In this document: positions 44,570 through 56,795 of the stretch, piece after piece | Layout: the number at the start of each line of letters is the position of its first letter | How positions within the stretch are numbered: the first letter of the stretch is position 1 | DNA from: Wolfiporia cocos | Taxonomy: Eukaryota > Basidiomycota > Agaricomycetes > Polyporales > Phaeolaceae | Reading direction: 5' to 3' | DNA length: 64,000 bases | NCBI GenBank assembly: GCA_029448655.1 | Contig: JACCLO010000003.1 | Coordinates: 1,178,001 to 1,242,000 of the forward strand | The notes under the pieces: generated by a model | Database searches by the model: none | What the model saw: the letters and a program-made list of their open reading frames with translations, nothing else | What the model was told of the DNA's origin: nothing | Program-made: the position numbers and the translations under genes

Positions 44570-46380
44570 ATGGCCACGACAACGTTAACCGCAGGGTATG
44601 TTTGCGTACTGAGAACACGAGCGATCCTCATCCATTTCCCACACAAGTGTGGCTGCGGACCATGGGAAAACATTCAGAGACGCGAACATGTCTGCCAAGC
44701 AGCATGGACGCTTTCAGATCGAGGCCGAGATCACTCGACACGAGCTGAATATGCTGTCGCCGATCTCAGTCTTACCTCAGGAGATCCTGACTGAAATCTT
44801 CATCACGCTTTCGGAAGCTGTCAACCATAGAGCATTTGATTACCCGCATCTCGGCCACCGCCATGACGCGCGCTTTCTAATCACCCACGTATGTGCACAC
44901 TGGCGGGTAGTTGCACTTAGCTGTTCCGCTCTTTGGGCGACATTGAAGGTACCCTCTGCGCCTGCTGTGCTACAGGAGGTACTGGAACGAGCGAAATGTG
45001 CGCCATTCAGGCTCCAGGCATGCATAGAAGCCCCCAAACTCCTTTCCAAAGATCAAACGATGACCATCCTGGGGCATCTGTCGCGTATACGTGCCCTTAG
45101 GGTAGCTGCAACCTTGGAAACGCTCGATGAGATTTTCGATAAAATGGACGGACCAGCCCCACTGCTGGAATCGCTGAAGCTTATTGTCACACCTTCCTAC
45201 GGCGCAGTTGGTCCAACACCCCTACCAGCTTCATTGCGAAACGAGCCTAGGGCGCCGATCCGTGAACTCGAGCTTATATATTGTCCCTTCAGATGGACCG
45301 ATATAGCCTTTCGCTCACTCAGCCACCTGAAGTTGAGGCGCTGTCATGCCCGTACTGGGCAGGATAACAGCTTCCAGGACTTTTTCGACGCGTTAGAAAA
45401 CATGCCCTTACTCGAAGTCCTCGAGTTAGAATACACCGCCCCTTCCCTACCTAGTTCTGTGACAGAGATTCCAGCACCTACAAGAGTAATCACACTCACA
45501 CGGCTTCGTTCGATTCTGCTGGTCGCAAATACGCCCGCTGACTGCATATATGTATTGAGCCATCTCTCCTTTCCGTCACTGTCCACGTTTTCTCTGCAGG
45601 CCGAGTCGACTAGACATTCAATGGAACTTGCCAATTGTCTGGCTGGCAAAGTGCCCTTCTGGGAAAGGATATATATGCTTGACTGCTCCAGGAAACTACC
45701 CGGCCAATTTCAAATCCAAGGTTCTGACTCGCAGGCAGGATTTTGCGGTGTCAAGGAAGACTTCCCCAGCCCACATTACACGTTTCACCTGACGCTTGCC
45801 GATAATACGAGCCCCCTGACGACACTCACCACCATGTTGGAACATACTCCCTGGCGGATGGTCCGTACCCTCCGTGTTTCGGACTTATTCGGCGAGTGAG
45901 TGGATTGCGGCTTTCTGGCTTTTTAAACAAGTCACTACGTTGAACGTCTTTGGTGACACTGGTACCCTCGCACTCGCCCATGCACTCTGCAGCCGTGTCC
46001 GAAAGGTGGGCAGGCCCACAGCCGCAGATCGTAAGACATCCATGGAATGATCCCGCTACTTCGCTCCATCTCTTTGAGCGATTTGCGCTTCGCAGAGCGG
46101 GAGACATATGACCTGGGACGGGTGGGCGGACTCACAAAGCTGTTACTGGATTGCATTGCGAGGAGACGCGACCAAGGCATCGGAATTCGCAAGCTACAAA
46201 TCACGAGCTGCTTCCACATCGACGATAGGGATATCGAGCGCCTACGCGAGATCGTGCCATCGGTAGACTGGGACGGCAGGGTCGATGTTTACGAACCGGA
46301 ATGAACGGAGGTTTCCGGTGTATCTAATTACGACGAGGACTTCGACCTGTTCGAGTTCAATTTCTTCGATCCCGATTAAT
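44570..46380 (+). pseudogene. F-box protein pseudogene, copy B
   Basis: Same exon plan as copy A: ATG 44570, short first exon ending GCAGG, acceptor before TGTGGC, then a long frame with LPQEILTEIFITL and CAHWRVVAL. The frame breaks near 45896: relative to copy A about eight bases are missing and a TGA follows GE. A further small deletion near 46045 changes frame again. The C-terminal part (46047-46304) is still readable, ends EPE-TGA as in copy A, and the old tail follows as non-coding. The coiled segment before the F-box is shortened. Block B, 44220 to about 46845, is a duplicate of block A (about 26480-29125). Confidence 0.85.
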
Positions 46381-46714
46381 GGCTGGTGGTGATATGTATG
46401 GGTATGGGCTGCATTTCTATTTACTTCAAATCAGGTGCTTTAGGATGGATGAGGTTCACAGTTCAACCACGTTCTCTGTCGAATATTTATACAAGATCTG
46501 CACATCGAGACAGCTCAGGCTGATGGGAATGATACTTCAAAGCTGTTGTAAAGCCTTCGTGCCTGCAGCATACATATAGGATACAGCAACATAATACTGG
46601 CGAACAGCCACAGGGCTTACTCAAGTTAAATGCAGCTTCATGAATTGTGCATTCCACTTTCGTGTGCTTGTTCTCAATGGATAAATCATTTAGCACACCT
46701 CAGCGAACACACCA

Positions 46715-46840
46715 CTACCATAGCCTCTCTGCCAACGCAGCAGTATACGGCAATGGCGCCGTAAACAAGCGCACAATATCCGTTTTGGTTACCATCCCGG
46801 CGAATCGACCTCTCTGTGAAAAGAGAATGTGCCGGAGATT
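46715..46840 (-). pseudogene. Copy of the last CLC channel exon
   Basis: The minus strand reads NLRHILFSQRGRFAGMVTK and ends AALAERLW with stop at 46715-46717, nearly identical to the CLC gene's last exon at 29000-29125. The acceptor is conserved, but no upstream CLC exons follow, so it is an orphan carried along with duplicated block B. Confidence 0.85.
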
Positions 46841-46845
46841 CTGAG

Positions 46846-47650
46846 GATTTTGTATGTGAGGACTTACTAGAAGCGCATCAGCTGCACGATTATAGGAAAG
46901 GGTCTTGAGGGAGTACTATCAGATGAGGGGAGTCGCAAAACCTCGATTTGTTGCAACACTGTCTTAGCTCTTTCAATGCCTATCCAAAAAATTGTGAAAG
47001 GTCAGAATCATGTAACAGAATCTCTAGTATCATTATAGCCACTCATAATCGGTAGAACATGGCTTGTAGAGGAACTACGGCTATAGGAGTGTTGATGCCG
47101 TGACATCTCTTGTCATTGATATGGAGATCCCAGCGAGCAATATTGACTGGAGGAGGGTACCAAATATTGTGAACCACACCCACAAATACATCACATCCAC
47201 ACACCCGATTTCCCCGCCTCTCAATGTGTCTTTCTGTAGGACGGCGTTGCAACTTTGGGCATGGAGAAGCGTGACAATTTCAGCCACCCGCACGAGAGGG
47301 TTCAAGCTCCGCTCAAGGCTGTCGCCTCACCGCTGCACAGCGCACGGCACGCGGACTTTGAACCTGCTGACCGATTTGTGCCGACGAAATCCGGCATCTT
47401 TGTAGGGCTCGCACTCGTCATTCAAAATTTGAAAGCTTGGAAAATCTGTAGACGTGGAAATACGCAAAAATACGAGATGTTTTGCAACACTGGTAATCTG
47501 ATAGTATATGTCTCGCGCTTATGTCACAGCAGTGTGACACAATACATAGCTCGGACGTCTGCTGACATAAGAAATGGCTTAGATGAAGACCATTTCGAGC
47601 GGTGCTCAGCTTTCTCGCGACTTCCAACTACAAGGCGAGCCACAAACTAT
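46846..47650. other. Intergenic / upstream of the NDUFAF7-type gene
   Basis: About 800 bp with no supportable gene. Open frames extending upstream of the ATG at 47651 are not conserved and probably fall in the 5' UTR. Confidence 0.5.
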
Positions 47651-49322
47651 ATGCGCTCCCTTGCCCCGCTGTGCTCTCGACGCTGGGCGAACAGGTGTCC
47701 TCGTGAACACGTTGCACGGTTTTCTGTGACTGCGTCTGCACACGCAGCGCGCAAGACTTCCGACAAAATCAACTATAATCCGGATTCATTCTCGGACGCT
47801 CCGGATCCTGACCATGTCAACTATAAGCGTGTCACTGCTAATGACCTTGAGCGGTGTGGCGAGCCCCCGCGACGCGTGAAGATGCTCGTGCGCGACTTTA
47901 TAGAGGACTCCTTGTACAATCCGCACTATGGCTACTTCCCGAAGCAGGTTGACATCTTTACCGCGACGGAACCCATCAACTTTAGAAAGATACGCAATGC
48001 GGTCGAGTTTCAGGAAGAGGTGGCGAGGCGGTATGACGCGTACGGGCCCGATGGCGAGGGGCCAGGACGGCAAATCTGGCATACGCCCACAGAGTTGTTC
48101 AAGGTCAGTGGCCCCGCCGCTCTCGTTGAATGCTCCTTACGCCTCCGTAGCCGTACTACGGCCAAGCGATTGCGCAGTGTCTAGTCTCGGAGTATCTGCT
48201 CAAGTATTTTCCGTATGAGGACTTCGTCATTTACGAGATTGGCGCAGGGAACGGGACGCTCGCGCTCGACATCCTGGACTACATCCAGGAGCGGTACCCT
48301 GACGTGTACGACCGGACACGGTACCGCGTCATCGAGATCAGCGGGAACCTCGCGCGCCTGCAGCGGGAGAAGCTCTGCGCGGCGCACCCGTGCGTGGACG
48401 TGACGCACACGAGCATCTTCCGCTGGGACACGCGCGAGCCCGCGCCGTGCTTCTTCGTCGCCATGGAGGTCATCGTGAGTGCCCCGCCGTGCCCGCCCGC
48501 ATGCGCGTAGTGAGCGTTCCGCAGGACAACTTCGCGCACGACATGATCCGCTACGACCTGCGCACGCTCGAGCCGTACCAGGGGCTCGTCACGATCGACG
48601 CCAACGGCGACTTCGGCACGGTCTACACGCGCGTGACGGACCCGCTCATCGCGTCCTTCCTCGCGCTGCGCCGCGCGCTCATGCACCCGCCGCCGCTCCC
48701 GCGCCTGCTCGCCGCGTCGGCCACGTTCCGCACGTTCTACACGAACCTGCCCTTCGCGCCGAACCTCTCCGCGCCCGAGTACGTCCCGACGCGCCTGCTC
48801 AGCCTCCTCCGCACGCTCCGCCGGCACTTCCCGCGCCACCGCCTCCTCCTCTCCGACTTCTCCTCCCTGCCGGACACGATCCCCGGCGTGAACGCGCCCG
48901 TCGTGCAGACGCGCGTGCACGGGACGACCGTGCCGTGCTCGACGCTCCTCGTCAAGCAGGGCTACTTTGACATTTTCTTCCCGACCGACTTTGCTCGGCT
49001 CCGCGACATGTACGAGCACATCCTCTCACGGCCGATGCCACTGTCTGGCGAGGAAGAGGCGCTCCCGCGCTCGCCGCTCTCGACCAGCACGTCGCCCCTC
49101 GCTGTCGGCAGCGGCTTCTTCTCGTCGTACCACCCGAAGAACAGGCGGCCGCCGACGGACGGCGTCGCGTCCGCGAGCGGGATCCCCGTGGGCGAGCGCA
49201 AGTCGAGCGTGTACACGCATGCGGAGTTCCTGTCGACGTACGCGGACCTCGGCAAGACGCGCCTGCGCAGCGGGGAGAACCCCATCTTGGATTTGTACCA
49301 AAATGTCAAGTTTCTGTTCTGA
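47651..49322 (+). CDS. Mitochondrial SAM-dependent methyltransferase, NDUFAF7/MidA family
   Basis: Three exons (introns 48104-48150 and 48475-48524) give 524 residues. The N terminus (MRSLAPLCSRRWANRCPREH) is Arg-rich without acidic residues, as expected for a mitochondrial presequence. The methyltransferase core has IYEIGAGNGTLALDILDYIQ as the SAM-binding motif, preceded by YYGQAIAQCL. The C terminus GENPILDLYQNVKFLF is the usual end of this family. In animals NDUFAF7 methylates an arginine of complex I subunit NDUFS2 and is needed for complex I assembly; the same role here is inferred. The coding region is markedly GC-rich after 48200. It converges on the TMEM14-family gene. Confidence 0.9.
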
Positions 49323-49580
49323 CAGGAGACCGTCACTTCGTTTGTGCGAGCGCGCGACGCGCAGCTGCGCATGCGTGCCTTCGGCGCGTGCCGGGCGGGG
49401 ACGACACATTGTGCATGACACGGTGAGCGCGTGCTTTGTCATTTGTGAGACGTGATTTGTGAGACGTGATGCGCGGCGGCACGGGTGGGGTGCAACGGAA
49501 TGGTGGTATACAGATGCAGCACGGAGCAGTACATTGTTATACAAAAGCTGGTCGCTCGACCTGGGTATCATCCGCCTGCG

Positions 49581-50052
49581 TCATTCCCGGAGAGCGTACA
49601 CCTTCTTGCCGTAGTAGAGCGCGGCGGCGGTCGACGTTGCCGTGAGCACGGCCGGGACCGGCCCCTTTGCGACGCGCGGCAGTGAGGACAGGAGGAGGAG
49701 AGCAGAAGCACCTGCGTATTGCGCTCAGAACATTGCATGGACCGACAGAAAGGGGCGCGAGACTCACCTAGGGCGGCCTCAAGCCCGTTCGGCGTCCCCT
49801 TGCGGATGCTGTCCGCGCTCCAGAGGTACAATGCACCCACACTGCTCATGGTCAGCCCCAGTGCGTCCAGCAGTCAGACAATCTGTACGCACCCAACGCC
49901 TGCAACCAGTGAGGGGATGCTGCGCGTGCGCGCGAACCCGGTGATGCCCCCGACGATGCAGAGACCGCCCATGATGAATGCGGGGTATGCAGACTGCCAG
50001 CACCTCAGCCGGCCATTTCATATGGCTGCTCGGATAGAAGCAGACATACCAT
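49581..50052 (-). CDS. TMEM14-family small membrane protein
   Basis: About 104 residues in four exons. The first coding exon is only the ATG codon (50050-50052), followed by a GTATGT donor; exon 2 begins SAYPAFIMGG. The protein shows the family plan of short hydrophobic helices separated by small loops: GGLCIVGGITGFARTRSIPS, GALYLWSADSIRKGTPNGLE and ALLLLSSLPRVAKGPVPAVL, ending YYGKKVYALRE. TMEM14 proteins sit in mitochondrial or other internal membranes; TMEM14C in animals acts in haem precursor import. The gene is divergent from the methyltransferase gene, with 231 bp between the ATGs. Confidence 0.85.
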
Positions 50053-50133
50053 GGTGTATGGAGTGCTGAATGCTAAACCTGCTTGTTGTGATGAGAACGC
50101 GTGTGCGTGCGAGGGTTCCCCGCAACCCCGCAC

Positions 50134-50139
50134 TTTATA
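50134..50139 (-). promoter_or_regulatory. TATA-like box for the TMEM14-family gene
   Basis: The minus strand reads TTATAAAGTG about 82 nt upstream of the ATG, within a short divergent promoter region. Candidate only. Confidence 0.45.
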
Positions 50140-50283
50140 AGCGGGCGATTCGGTCGAGTGATCGAGCGACCGCCGGGTCCCGGGATCATGTGCCCCGCCC
50201 CGGCAACGCGACCGCGGCCGCTCCGGGTGCGCCTTCGCCTTCCTGTTCTCGCTCTGGCCACAGCCGCCGCAGCCAAGGACCCG

Positions 50284-51242
50284 ATGGCGACATCGACGAG
50301 CGTCCTCCCGGAGAAGAACGAGGCGTACAGCACGCGCGAGTACTGGTGAGCGCCGCCCCGTCCCCCGCGTTGTCCAATTTTAGAGCCGCGCAGGGACCAG
50401 AGATACAGCCAGTACGTATCCGGTACTGGATTATCGGTTCACTATCGGTTGATGGCTTGGGTTGTCGGTGACGCTCAGAGAATCAGAGGATGCATCGTTC
50501 GACTGGTTCAAGTCGTATGCAGACGTCGCGGACATCATCCGCGAGCTCATCCCATCCAGGGATGCGAGAATCCTGATGCTCGGGTGCGGGAACTCGAGGC
50601 TCTCGGAAGAGGTGCGTGAAAACCTCTATCGCATGACTGAATGAGTGCTCATGGCAGAATGTCACAAAGATGTACGACGATGGCTACAAAAACATCATCA
50701 ACACAGACTACTCCGGTGTCCTCATTGAGAAAATGCGCCACCGACATCGAAATACTAGACCAGAGATGGAGTGTACGTGATCCTGTTGTCCGTCGACTTA
50801 CGCACCTTCATCCTCTCTCAGGGCACGAAATGGACATCCGCGAGCTGTCCTTCGAATCAGACTCGTTCGACGTCGCAATCGACAAGGGCACCATGGACGC
50901 GCTGATGACCGCCAAGGGCGACGTCTGGGTGAGCTCTCGACCTGCACGCCTGCATCGGCCAACCCTAACCACATGCCAGGATCCCCCTGCCGAGGTGGAC
51001 GAGAGTTGCAACCGAGAGGTGGACGAGGTCCTCCGGTGAGCCGCCGCGACAAACGTCCGTTATGCTGCTCGCTCAAACATTCTGCACGCAGCGTCCTGCG
51101 CAAGCCCGGCGGTGTGTTCATCTACCTGACCTTTGGGCAGCCACACTTTCGCAAGCGGTACCTGTCGCGGCCCGGCACGACGCTCGCGGTGCGCGCGCTC
51201 GGAGAGGCGTTCCACTACTACTTGTACATTCTCCGGACGTGA
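50284..51242 (+). CDS. Protein lysine methyltransferase-like, EEF1AKMT4 type
   Basis: Seven exons (introns 50346-50393, 50412-50478, 50612-50657, 50773-50821, 50929-50979, 51036-51091) encode 213 residues. A tiny 18-nt second exon completes the conserved start YWDQRYSQESEDASFDWFKS. SAM-binding motif: ILMLGCGNSRLSEE; then INTDYSGVLIEKM, WHEMDIRELSF and the post-I motif DVAIDKGTMDALM. The C-terminal part LRKPGGVFIYLTFGQPHFRK followed by EAFHYYLYIL agrees with the EEF1AKMT4 group, which methylates a lysine of elongation factor 1A in animals; the substrate here is inferred. The last exon has been duplicated immediately downstream. Confidence 0.88.
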
Positions 51243-51440
51243 TGCAATCTGTATGCTACAATGGCGTGTGCTCAACACTCTGCACGCAGGGTCTTGCGCA
51301 GGCCCGGCGGTGTGTTCATCTACCTCACCTTTGGGTAGCCACACTTTTGCAGGCGGTATCTGGTGCGGCCCGGCACGACGCTCGAGGTGCGCGCGCTGGG
51401 CGAGGCGTTCCATTACTACTTGTACATTATCCGGACGTGA
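51243..51440 (+). pseudogene. Tandem duplicate of the methyltransferase last exon, broken
   Basis: A copy of the terminal intron end and exon 7, offset by 199 bp, including the acceptor tgcacgcag at 51281-51289. The first codons are retained (LRRPGGVFIYLTFG), then TAG at 51336-51338 replaces the CAG glutamine codon of the parent. The remainder is still similar, ending with TGA 51438-51440. It sits just before the MED4 stop on the other strand. Confidence 0.85.
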
Positions 51441-51459
51441 TGCGATGTGTATGCTACAG

Positions 51460-52306
51460 TCATAGATCGGGGTTGAGGTCCAAGTCGAGGTCGAACACCT
51501 GTTGAGGAGGCGGCCGCAAGTCCGGGCGGTACGGGTTCGCACCAGGGCCCGCGATGTGCGAGGGCAGCTCCACCGACACCGTCGGCGCTGGGCGACGATG
51601 CATCAGCACGTTCGCGGCAGATGCACGGACGGACTCACGTTTCCCCACCGAGTGCGTCTCGCCCAGGAGGCCGAGCGGCTCCTCGGTGTTGAGGTGCCCG
51701 CGGCGCATCTTCTCCTCGTTCGGGAACGGCGGGAAGAACAGCGGCGGCGGGGGCTGGCCGGGGAGCGCGAGGTCGGGCATGTTCGGCGGCGCAGACGTGA
51801 ACGCGGAGATGCTCTGCGCGTACGCGAGCAGCTCCGGGTACGGGATCGCCGCTGCGCCCGCGGGCGGCCAGGGTCACTACGAGCAGCGCGAGAGAGGACG
51901 CGCACGTACCGGCCTTCGCGTCGCGGATCGCCTGCGCGCGCTCCTCGCCCTCGCGCACGATCTCGCCGAGCTCGCGCCGGCCCTCCGCGAGCCCGCGCAC
52001 GATCTCGCGCCAGCGCGCGTCGAGCGCGAGCACGTCCGCCGAGAGCGCGGCGATCCGGCGCTGGCGCGCTTGGTGGGCGCGTGCGCGGCGAACCGCGTCG
52101 GCGAGCGCGGCGTCGGCGGCGAGGAGCGCGCCGGGCGGCGGTGGCGGTGGCGGGCGCGCCTGTGCGGACCCGAGAGAGAGGAAGAGCTGCTGCGCGAGGG
52201 TCTGCAGCTGGTTGAGCGGGTCGAGGAGCGTGCTGGACATCGAGGGCGGCGCGGTCGGCGGGTCGCCCTGCGTGGTGGGCGGCCCCGCGAACATGGAGGA
52301 GGACAT
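51460..52306 (-). CDS. med4: Mediator complex subunit 4
   Basis: Two exons (intron 51852-51909) encode 262 residues. The N terminus MSSSMFAGPPTTQGDPP leads into a coiled region (LNQLQTLAQQLFLSLGSAQA, later RIAALSADVLALDARWREIV), then IPYPELLAYAQSISAFTSAP, the conserved MED4 core, PLFFPPFPNEEKMRRG and the acidic end FDLDLDLNPDL common in fungal MED4. Mediator bridges transcription factors and RNA polymerase II; MED4 belongs to the middle module. It is divergent from MMS19, with 242 bp between start codons, so promoter elements are probably shared. Confidence 0.9.
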
Positions 52307-52548
52307 GGCGCGTCGCGGACGTTGTAGCACGCTACGTGTGTTGTGGCCCGCGCGTTCAGTAGGGAAGCTTGTTGCCGGATTTAGCGCCCGTTATGTAACG
52401 CTTTAGCGCCTCCGGAATTGGGTAGGCGCTTACAGAATATCACGCACTCGATCGCGATCGGTGCATTATCCTCACGTCAATATTGATCTGTCAAGCCTAG
52501 AAGTCCGGCTCGTTTGGATTTGGGATTATCTACTTCCTCCAGGCAAAA
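52307..52548. promoter_or_regulatory. Shared divergent promoter region of MED4 and MMS19
   Basis: Only 242 bp separate the two start codons. It contains no clear TATA box; short repeats of TTTAGCGCC type occur near 52380 and 52403. Confidence 0.5.
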
Positions 52549-55500
52549 ATGGACGCGTTGGAGCGGATTGTCCGCACCTGGGTCGTGTCGGAGCGTGAGG
52601 AGGAGGTCGTCGCAGCAGTGTCGGGTGAGTCATCTATCGCCTTGACCTCCGAGAGATGTTCTCAGTCTGAATTAGAAATAAGCAGCGGAAATGCGACGCT
52701 GCTGCATCTCGTGAAGGCGCTGGGACAGTATCTCACCTCGGAAGAGGACGAACTACGGACGAAGGGTCGGTCACAACATAGTTCTTGCTAAGCATTGGCT
52801 CATGTTCCTGCAACAGGTGTCGAGTTTCTCTCACAAGTCATCACTCGATGTCCAACAGAGAAATTTAGCCGACAGTCTGGTACTCCGTGACGATATCAGC
52901 TGAACGCTCACTCGCTGACATCTTACCAGTGCGCGTATTGGTGGCGTTCTACTGCGGCAAGCTGGAAGACACCGAGACGACCATACCTGCGCTCAAGGGA
53001 CTCGTTACTCTCGCGAATCTGCCCCCATTCACGTCTACCGATGCCGTGGAAGTGATGAACGGGTGAGATGGACGGCTCATTATTCGGACTCGGTCTGATA
53101 AATTCGAGCAGGCTCGTACAATACGTCAAAATGAAGTTGCTCGTCCAGTCACAGCGGTTCCTGGTGTACAAGACCATCGACGCGCTAATCGCACACAATC
53201 GTGACGCTCTCAAAGGGATGGGGAGAGAGTTCCTCTCCGGATACATATCCCTGGCGGAGGGAGAGAAGGATCCGCGGAATCTGCTGCTGGCATTTGCCAT
53301 CGACCGCGTCATCCTGCTCGAGTTTGACGTTTCCGCGCATATCGAGGTGAATCCAATTTGTCCATCAGACCCGCCGCTCCTGACCATAATGTAGGACCTG
53401 TTCAACATCACCTTCTGCTACTTTCCCATCACGTTCAGGCCTCCGCCCGATGACCCGTACGGGATCACAACGGACGACTTGAAGAATGCTTTGAGGTAGG
53501 GGATAGCGAGCACAATATGAACGTTCTCTCACCATCGAGCAGCGGCTGCCTAAATGCGACGCCACTGTTTGGACCGTTGGCCATCCCGCTGTTCCTCGAG
53601 AAACTCACGGCTGGGACCCCCGTGACGAAGGTTCATGTTCTGATGTGATGCGCTGAACGACCGCTCATGCATGCCCCTGCAGCGCGACACCCTCGAAGCG
53701 CTCGACTCCTGCCTGCCGGTATACGGTCCGGCCGTCGCCCGGAATCACGCACGGAAACTCTGGAACTGGCTCAAGCTCGAAGTGCGTGACGCATCTGACG
53801 TATCCCTCGGAAATCGCCTGAACCCCGTTAGATCTTCCAACCGACAGACAGCAGAACGGAAGAAGCGGCGCTGAAGACGACGCAGGTGCTGATCCAGACG
53901 CTCTACTCCGTCGTCGAGCGGGAGAGCCAGACCGATGAGGCGGAGATACAGGGCCTCGCAAAGGACGCGTGCGAGGAGTGCATCCAGATCCTGCGCGAGC
54001 CGGAGAAGAGCCAGGCCAAGCCCGCGATCAAAGTGCTCTGCGCGTTCATGTCGACCACACGTGCGCGCGCCGTCCCTCGCCCGTCTCTGCTCTGACTCAC
54101 ACGCCCGACAGCGCCCGTCGCGCAATTCACGCTCGCGCGCACCACGCCGCACCTCGTCCGGCTCTTCCTCGACCCCGACGAGGCCGCGAACCGCGCGCCG
54201 ACGCTCCGCCTGCTCGCGGACTTTGTCGCCGCGGCGCGGGACTCGATGGACCCGGAGGTGCTGCCCGCGGAGGGCGAGGCGCCGCTCGCGCCGTACAAGG
54301 ACGAGGTGCTCGGCGTGCTCACGGCCGGCCTGCAGGTGGCGGGGTGCGCGGAGCCCGCGCTGGACGGGCTGCGGGGCTTGGCGACGACGCGCGCGCTGCT
54401 CACGGACGAGGAGCTCGGCTTCGTGGTGCACTGCGTCAACGAGCTGCTCCAGCGGGAGGGTGCCCAGGGCGCGGAGGGTGCAGACGCGAGGTACGCGCGC
54501 ACGCACTCGCTCGCAGTGCGCGGGAACTCACTCACTCACTCTTGACTCTTGACACCCAGCGACGCCGCGCTCGGCCTGCTGACGACCATCGCCGCGAGCG
54601 CGCCGTGGCACGTCGCGCAGACGACACTCCCGCTCCTCCTCGGTGCGCTACCCGACCGCGCGCCCCCGCGCGGCGCGCAGGCCGAGCGGCTGGGGTACTG
54701 GCGCACACTCGCGTCTCTTGCGCGGCTGTGCGAGCAGTCGGACCTCTTCGAGACGCTCGTCGTCCGCTTGTCGACCAAGCTCGACCTCGTCTGTGTCCCG
54801 TCCGTGCCTGGGTCCGGATCTGAGGGCCAGGAGACGGACCCCGACGTCGAGCCGAGCGCCGCATACGCGCACTCGATGCTCAAGACGATTGTGGACGTGC
54901 TCGTCGTAAAGGTCGACTTGGGTCATGCGGACGTGACAAAGTACATAGATCGACTCGTGCCGCGGTTGTTTAACCTCTTCATTTATTCGGCGCTGATGTC
55001 GGATGGGACGTACATGGTCGCGACGGACCCGCGGCTTGTTTCTGTCGCGGCGCAAATCATCACGTTGATCGTGCAGACGCTGCCTGCTCAGTTAGTCAAG
55101 TCCAGAAGGATGATGTATGTTAGTACTGACATTCTGGAAGGCGGCAAGAGGTGTTTGTGAAGACGCTATGTGCTGGCTATCTTCAAGGTGACATCACGCA
55201 GCTCGCAGATGGCCACCAGAAGATACCGTCAGATAAGAGGTTCAGTCCGCTCGATGTGAGTACTCATGTACACGTTAGAAGGACGAGGCTGACAGAGCTG
55301 TGCAGGAAAATGCCTCGCCTCTGCAGAAGAATCTCTTAGCGCTCTTCTCCGCAGGTGTTGTAGCGTTACATAAGGAGGTATATCCTGGACTAATTATGAG
55401 ATGTTTCGCTGCTGAATGCTAGTTAGGTCAAGCTTCTCGTCCATGACGAAACGGGCTTCCTAAAGAGTCTGCTGCAATGGGCTGCCAAGCACGCTGACAA

Positions 55501-56795
55501 TGTGCTTCAGCGGGACGCTGTAACCCACGTTTTAGCAGCGATCATCAATAAGAGAGCAGGAGGTCTGCTCTCTCTTTCTCGTGTGCAGCATGCTAAAAAC
55601 CAACATTGCCGTGACTCTAGGATTGTCCGTATTCTTGTCCGAAACACTCGGCGAATTCTGGACCACAGAGGCTTCTGACCTTAGTGTATCCTCTGAGAAT
55701 CGTCGGCAAGCTATCACCATGTGGGCATGGGTGCGTACATTGTATCGATACACGGTGCGCTGCCACTAACGGCGAGCACAGATGACCAAGGCTCTGCTGG
55801 TCAGAGGGGATCCACTGGCAATGCAGAATACTGATCGGTTATTCACTCTCTTTGACGACTCGGAGATTGGCTGGGACGCTGCCAGAGCACTTGGACAGGT
55901 CGTTAGCACCGACAGAATCTTGACAAAAAAGAATCACGCTGTGATCAAAGTACGCCTGTGTCATTTCGCAGGAACGGATGCGATACTGAGCCAGTTCAAC
56001 CAGATTCTGTACGCTCAGCGATACTGCAGTGCTGTTCTCCCTCGTATCATTGATGGCGCGAGATCATCTGGTTTGTGAATCGCGAATTTTGCATATGATT
56101 ACTGACCGGTAGAATAGATCCAAGACAGCAGAACGCATACCTTGTAGCATTGACATCTCTCATCAAGGCTGTTCCAAAGTCCATTTATGCGCATCAGATG
56201 TCTACGGTGAGTATATATTGCGATAGACGTTTGAATAACTGACAAACTTGCCTCGTCAGCTCATGCCACTGCTGCTCCGCGGAATTGACCTACCAGACGA
56301 TGAGATCCGTGCAGGCGTAATGGACACACTCTTCGCCGCTGCTGAGTCGAGCTCAAAGGAGAACAGCGTCCTCGCTGAACATGCGTCTAGCTTGGTGTCA
56401 ACGACGCTCCGGAATAGCATGGTAAAGGATATGCCTTCAGTGGTGCGTTTCTCCATGTTGCGGCATCTATGTGCATACTTTGACACCGTGTTGCTCGCCA
56501 GCGCGTCCGCATTGCTGCACTGCGATTCCTCGCCATTCTGCCGAACACGGTGCGATATGATGTGCTGCATCCGCAGAAGGCCACAGTCCTGCGCGAGTTG
56601 GCGAAGGTGCTTGACGACCCGAAAAGGGCAGTACGCAAAGAGGCGGTAGAAGCAAGGTCAGCATCTTCGTGTCTTTCCGAACGCAACTCTGACTGAGCTG
56701 TAACGCATTGTGATCAGGACGAATTGGTGAGTGTTTAAAGACAAGCTCGTCTCGGTCTATAACTCATGTTTTCTAGGTTCAAGTTTACTGGCTGA
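52549..56795 (+). CDS. mms19: MMS19, cytosolic iron-sulfur protein assembly / DNA repair factor
   Basis: Large HEAT-repeat protein of about 1,050-1,100 residues in many exons. N terminus MDALERIVRTWVVSEREEEV, then SSGNATLLHLVKALGQYLTS, VRVLVAFYCGKLEDTETTIP, ALKGMGREFLSGYISLAEGE and DLFNITFCYFPITFRPPPDD, the strongly conserved MMS19 N-terminal region. The C-terminal region includes AITMWAWMTKALLVRGDPLA and ends EARTNWFKFTG (stop 56793-56795). MMS19 brings Fe-S clusters to nuclear enzymes such as XPD and DNA polymerases. The middle exons (54100-55130) are very GC-rich. The intron after NKRAG (about 55568-55624) fixes the reading through a region of which a fragment is duplicated at 60165-60350. 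No break in the parent gene is seen. Confidence 0.92.

Noticed and set aside
47255..47650. In-frame upstream extension of the NDUFAF7-type gene
   Set aside because: The added residues are not like the family, and the ATG at 47651 directly precedes a good mitochondrial presequence.
51502..52327. Long plus-strand Arg/Ala-rich frames across MED4
   Set aside because: GC-rich antisense shadows; MED4 on the minus strand is clearly recognisable.
53745..54864. Long minus-strand and alternative plus-strand frames within MMS19
   Set aside because: Caused by very high GC at third positions; the MMS19 frame is supported by conserved protein.
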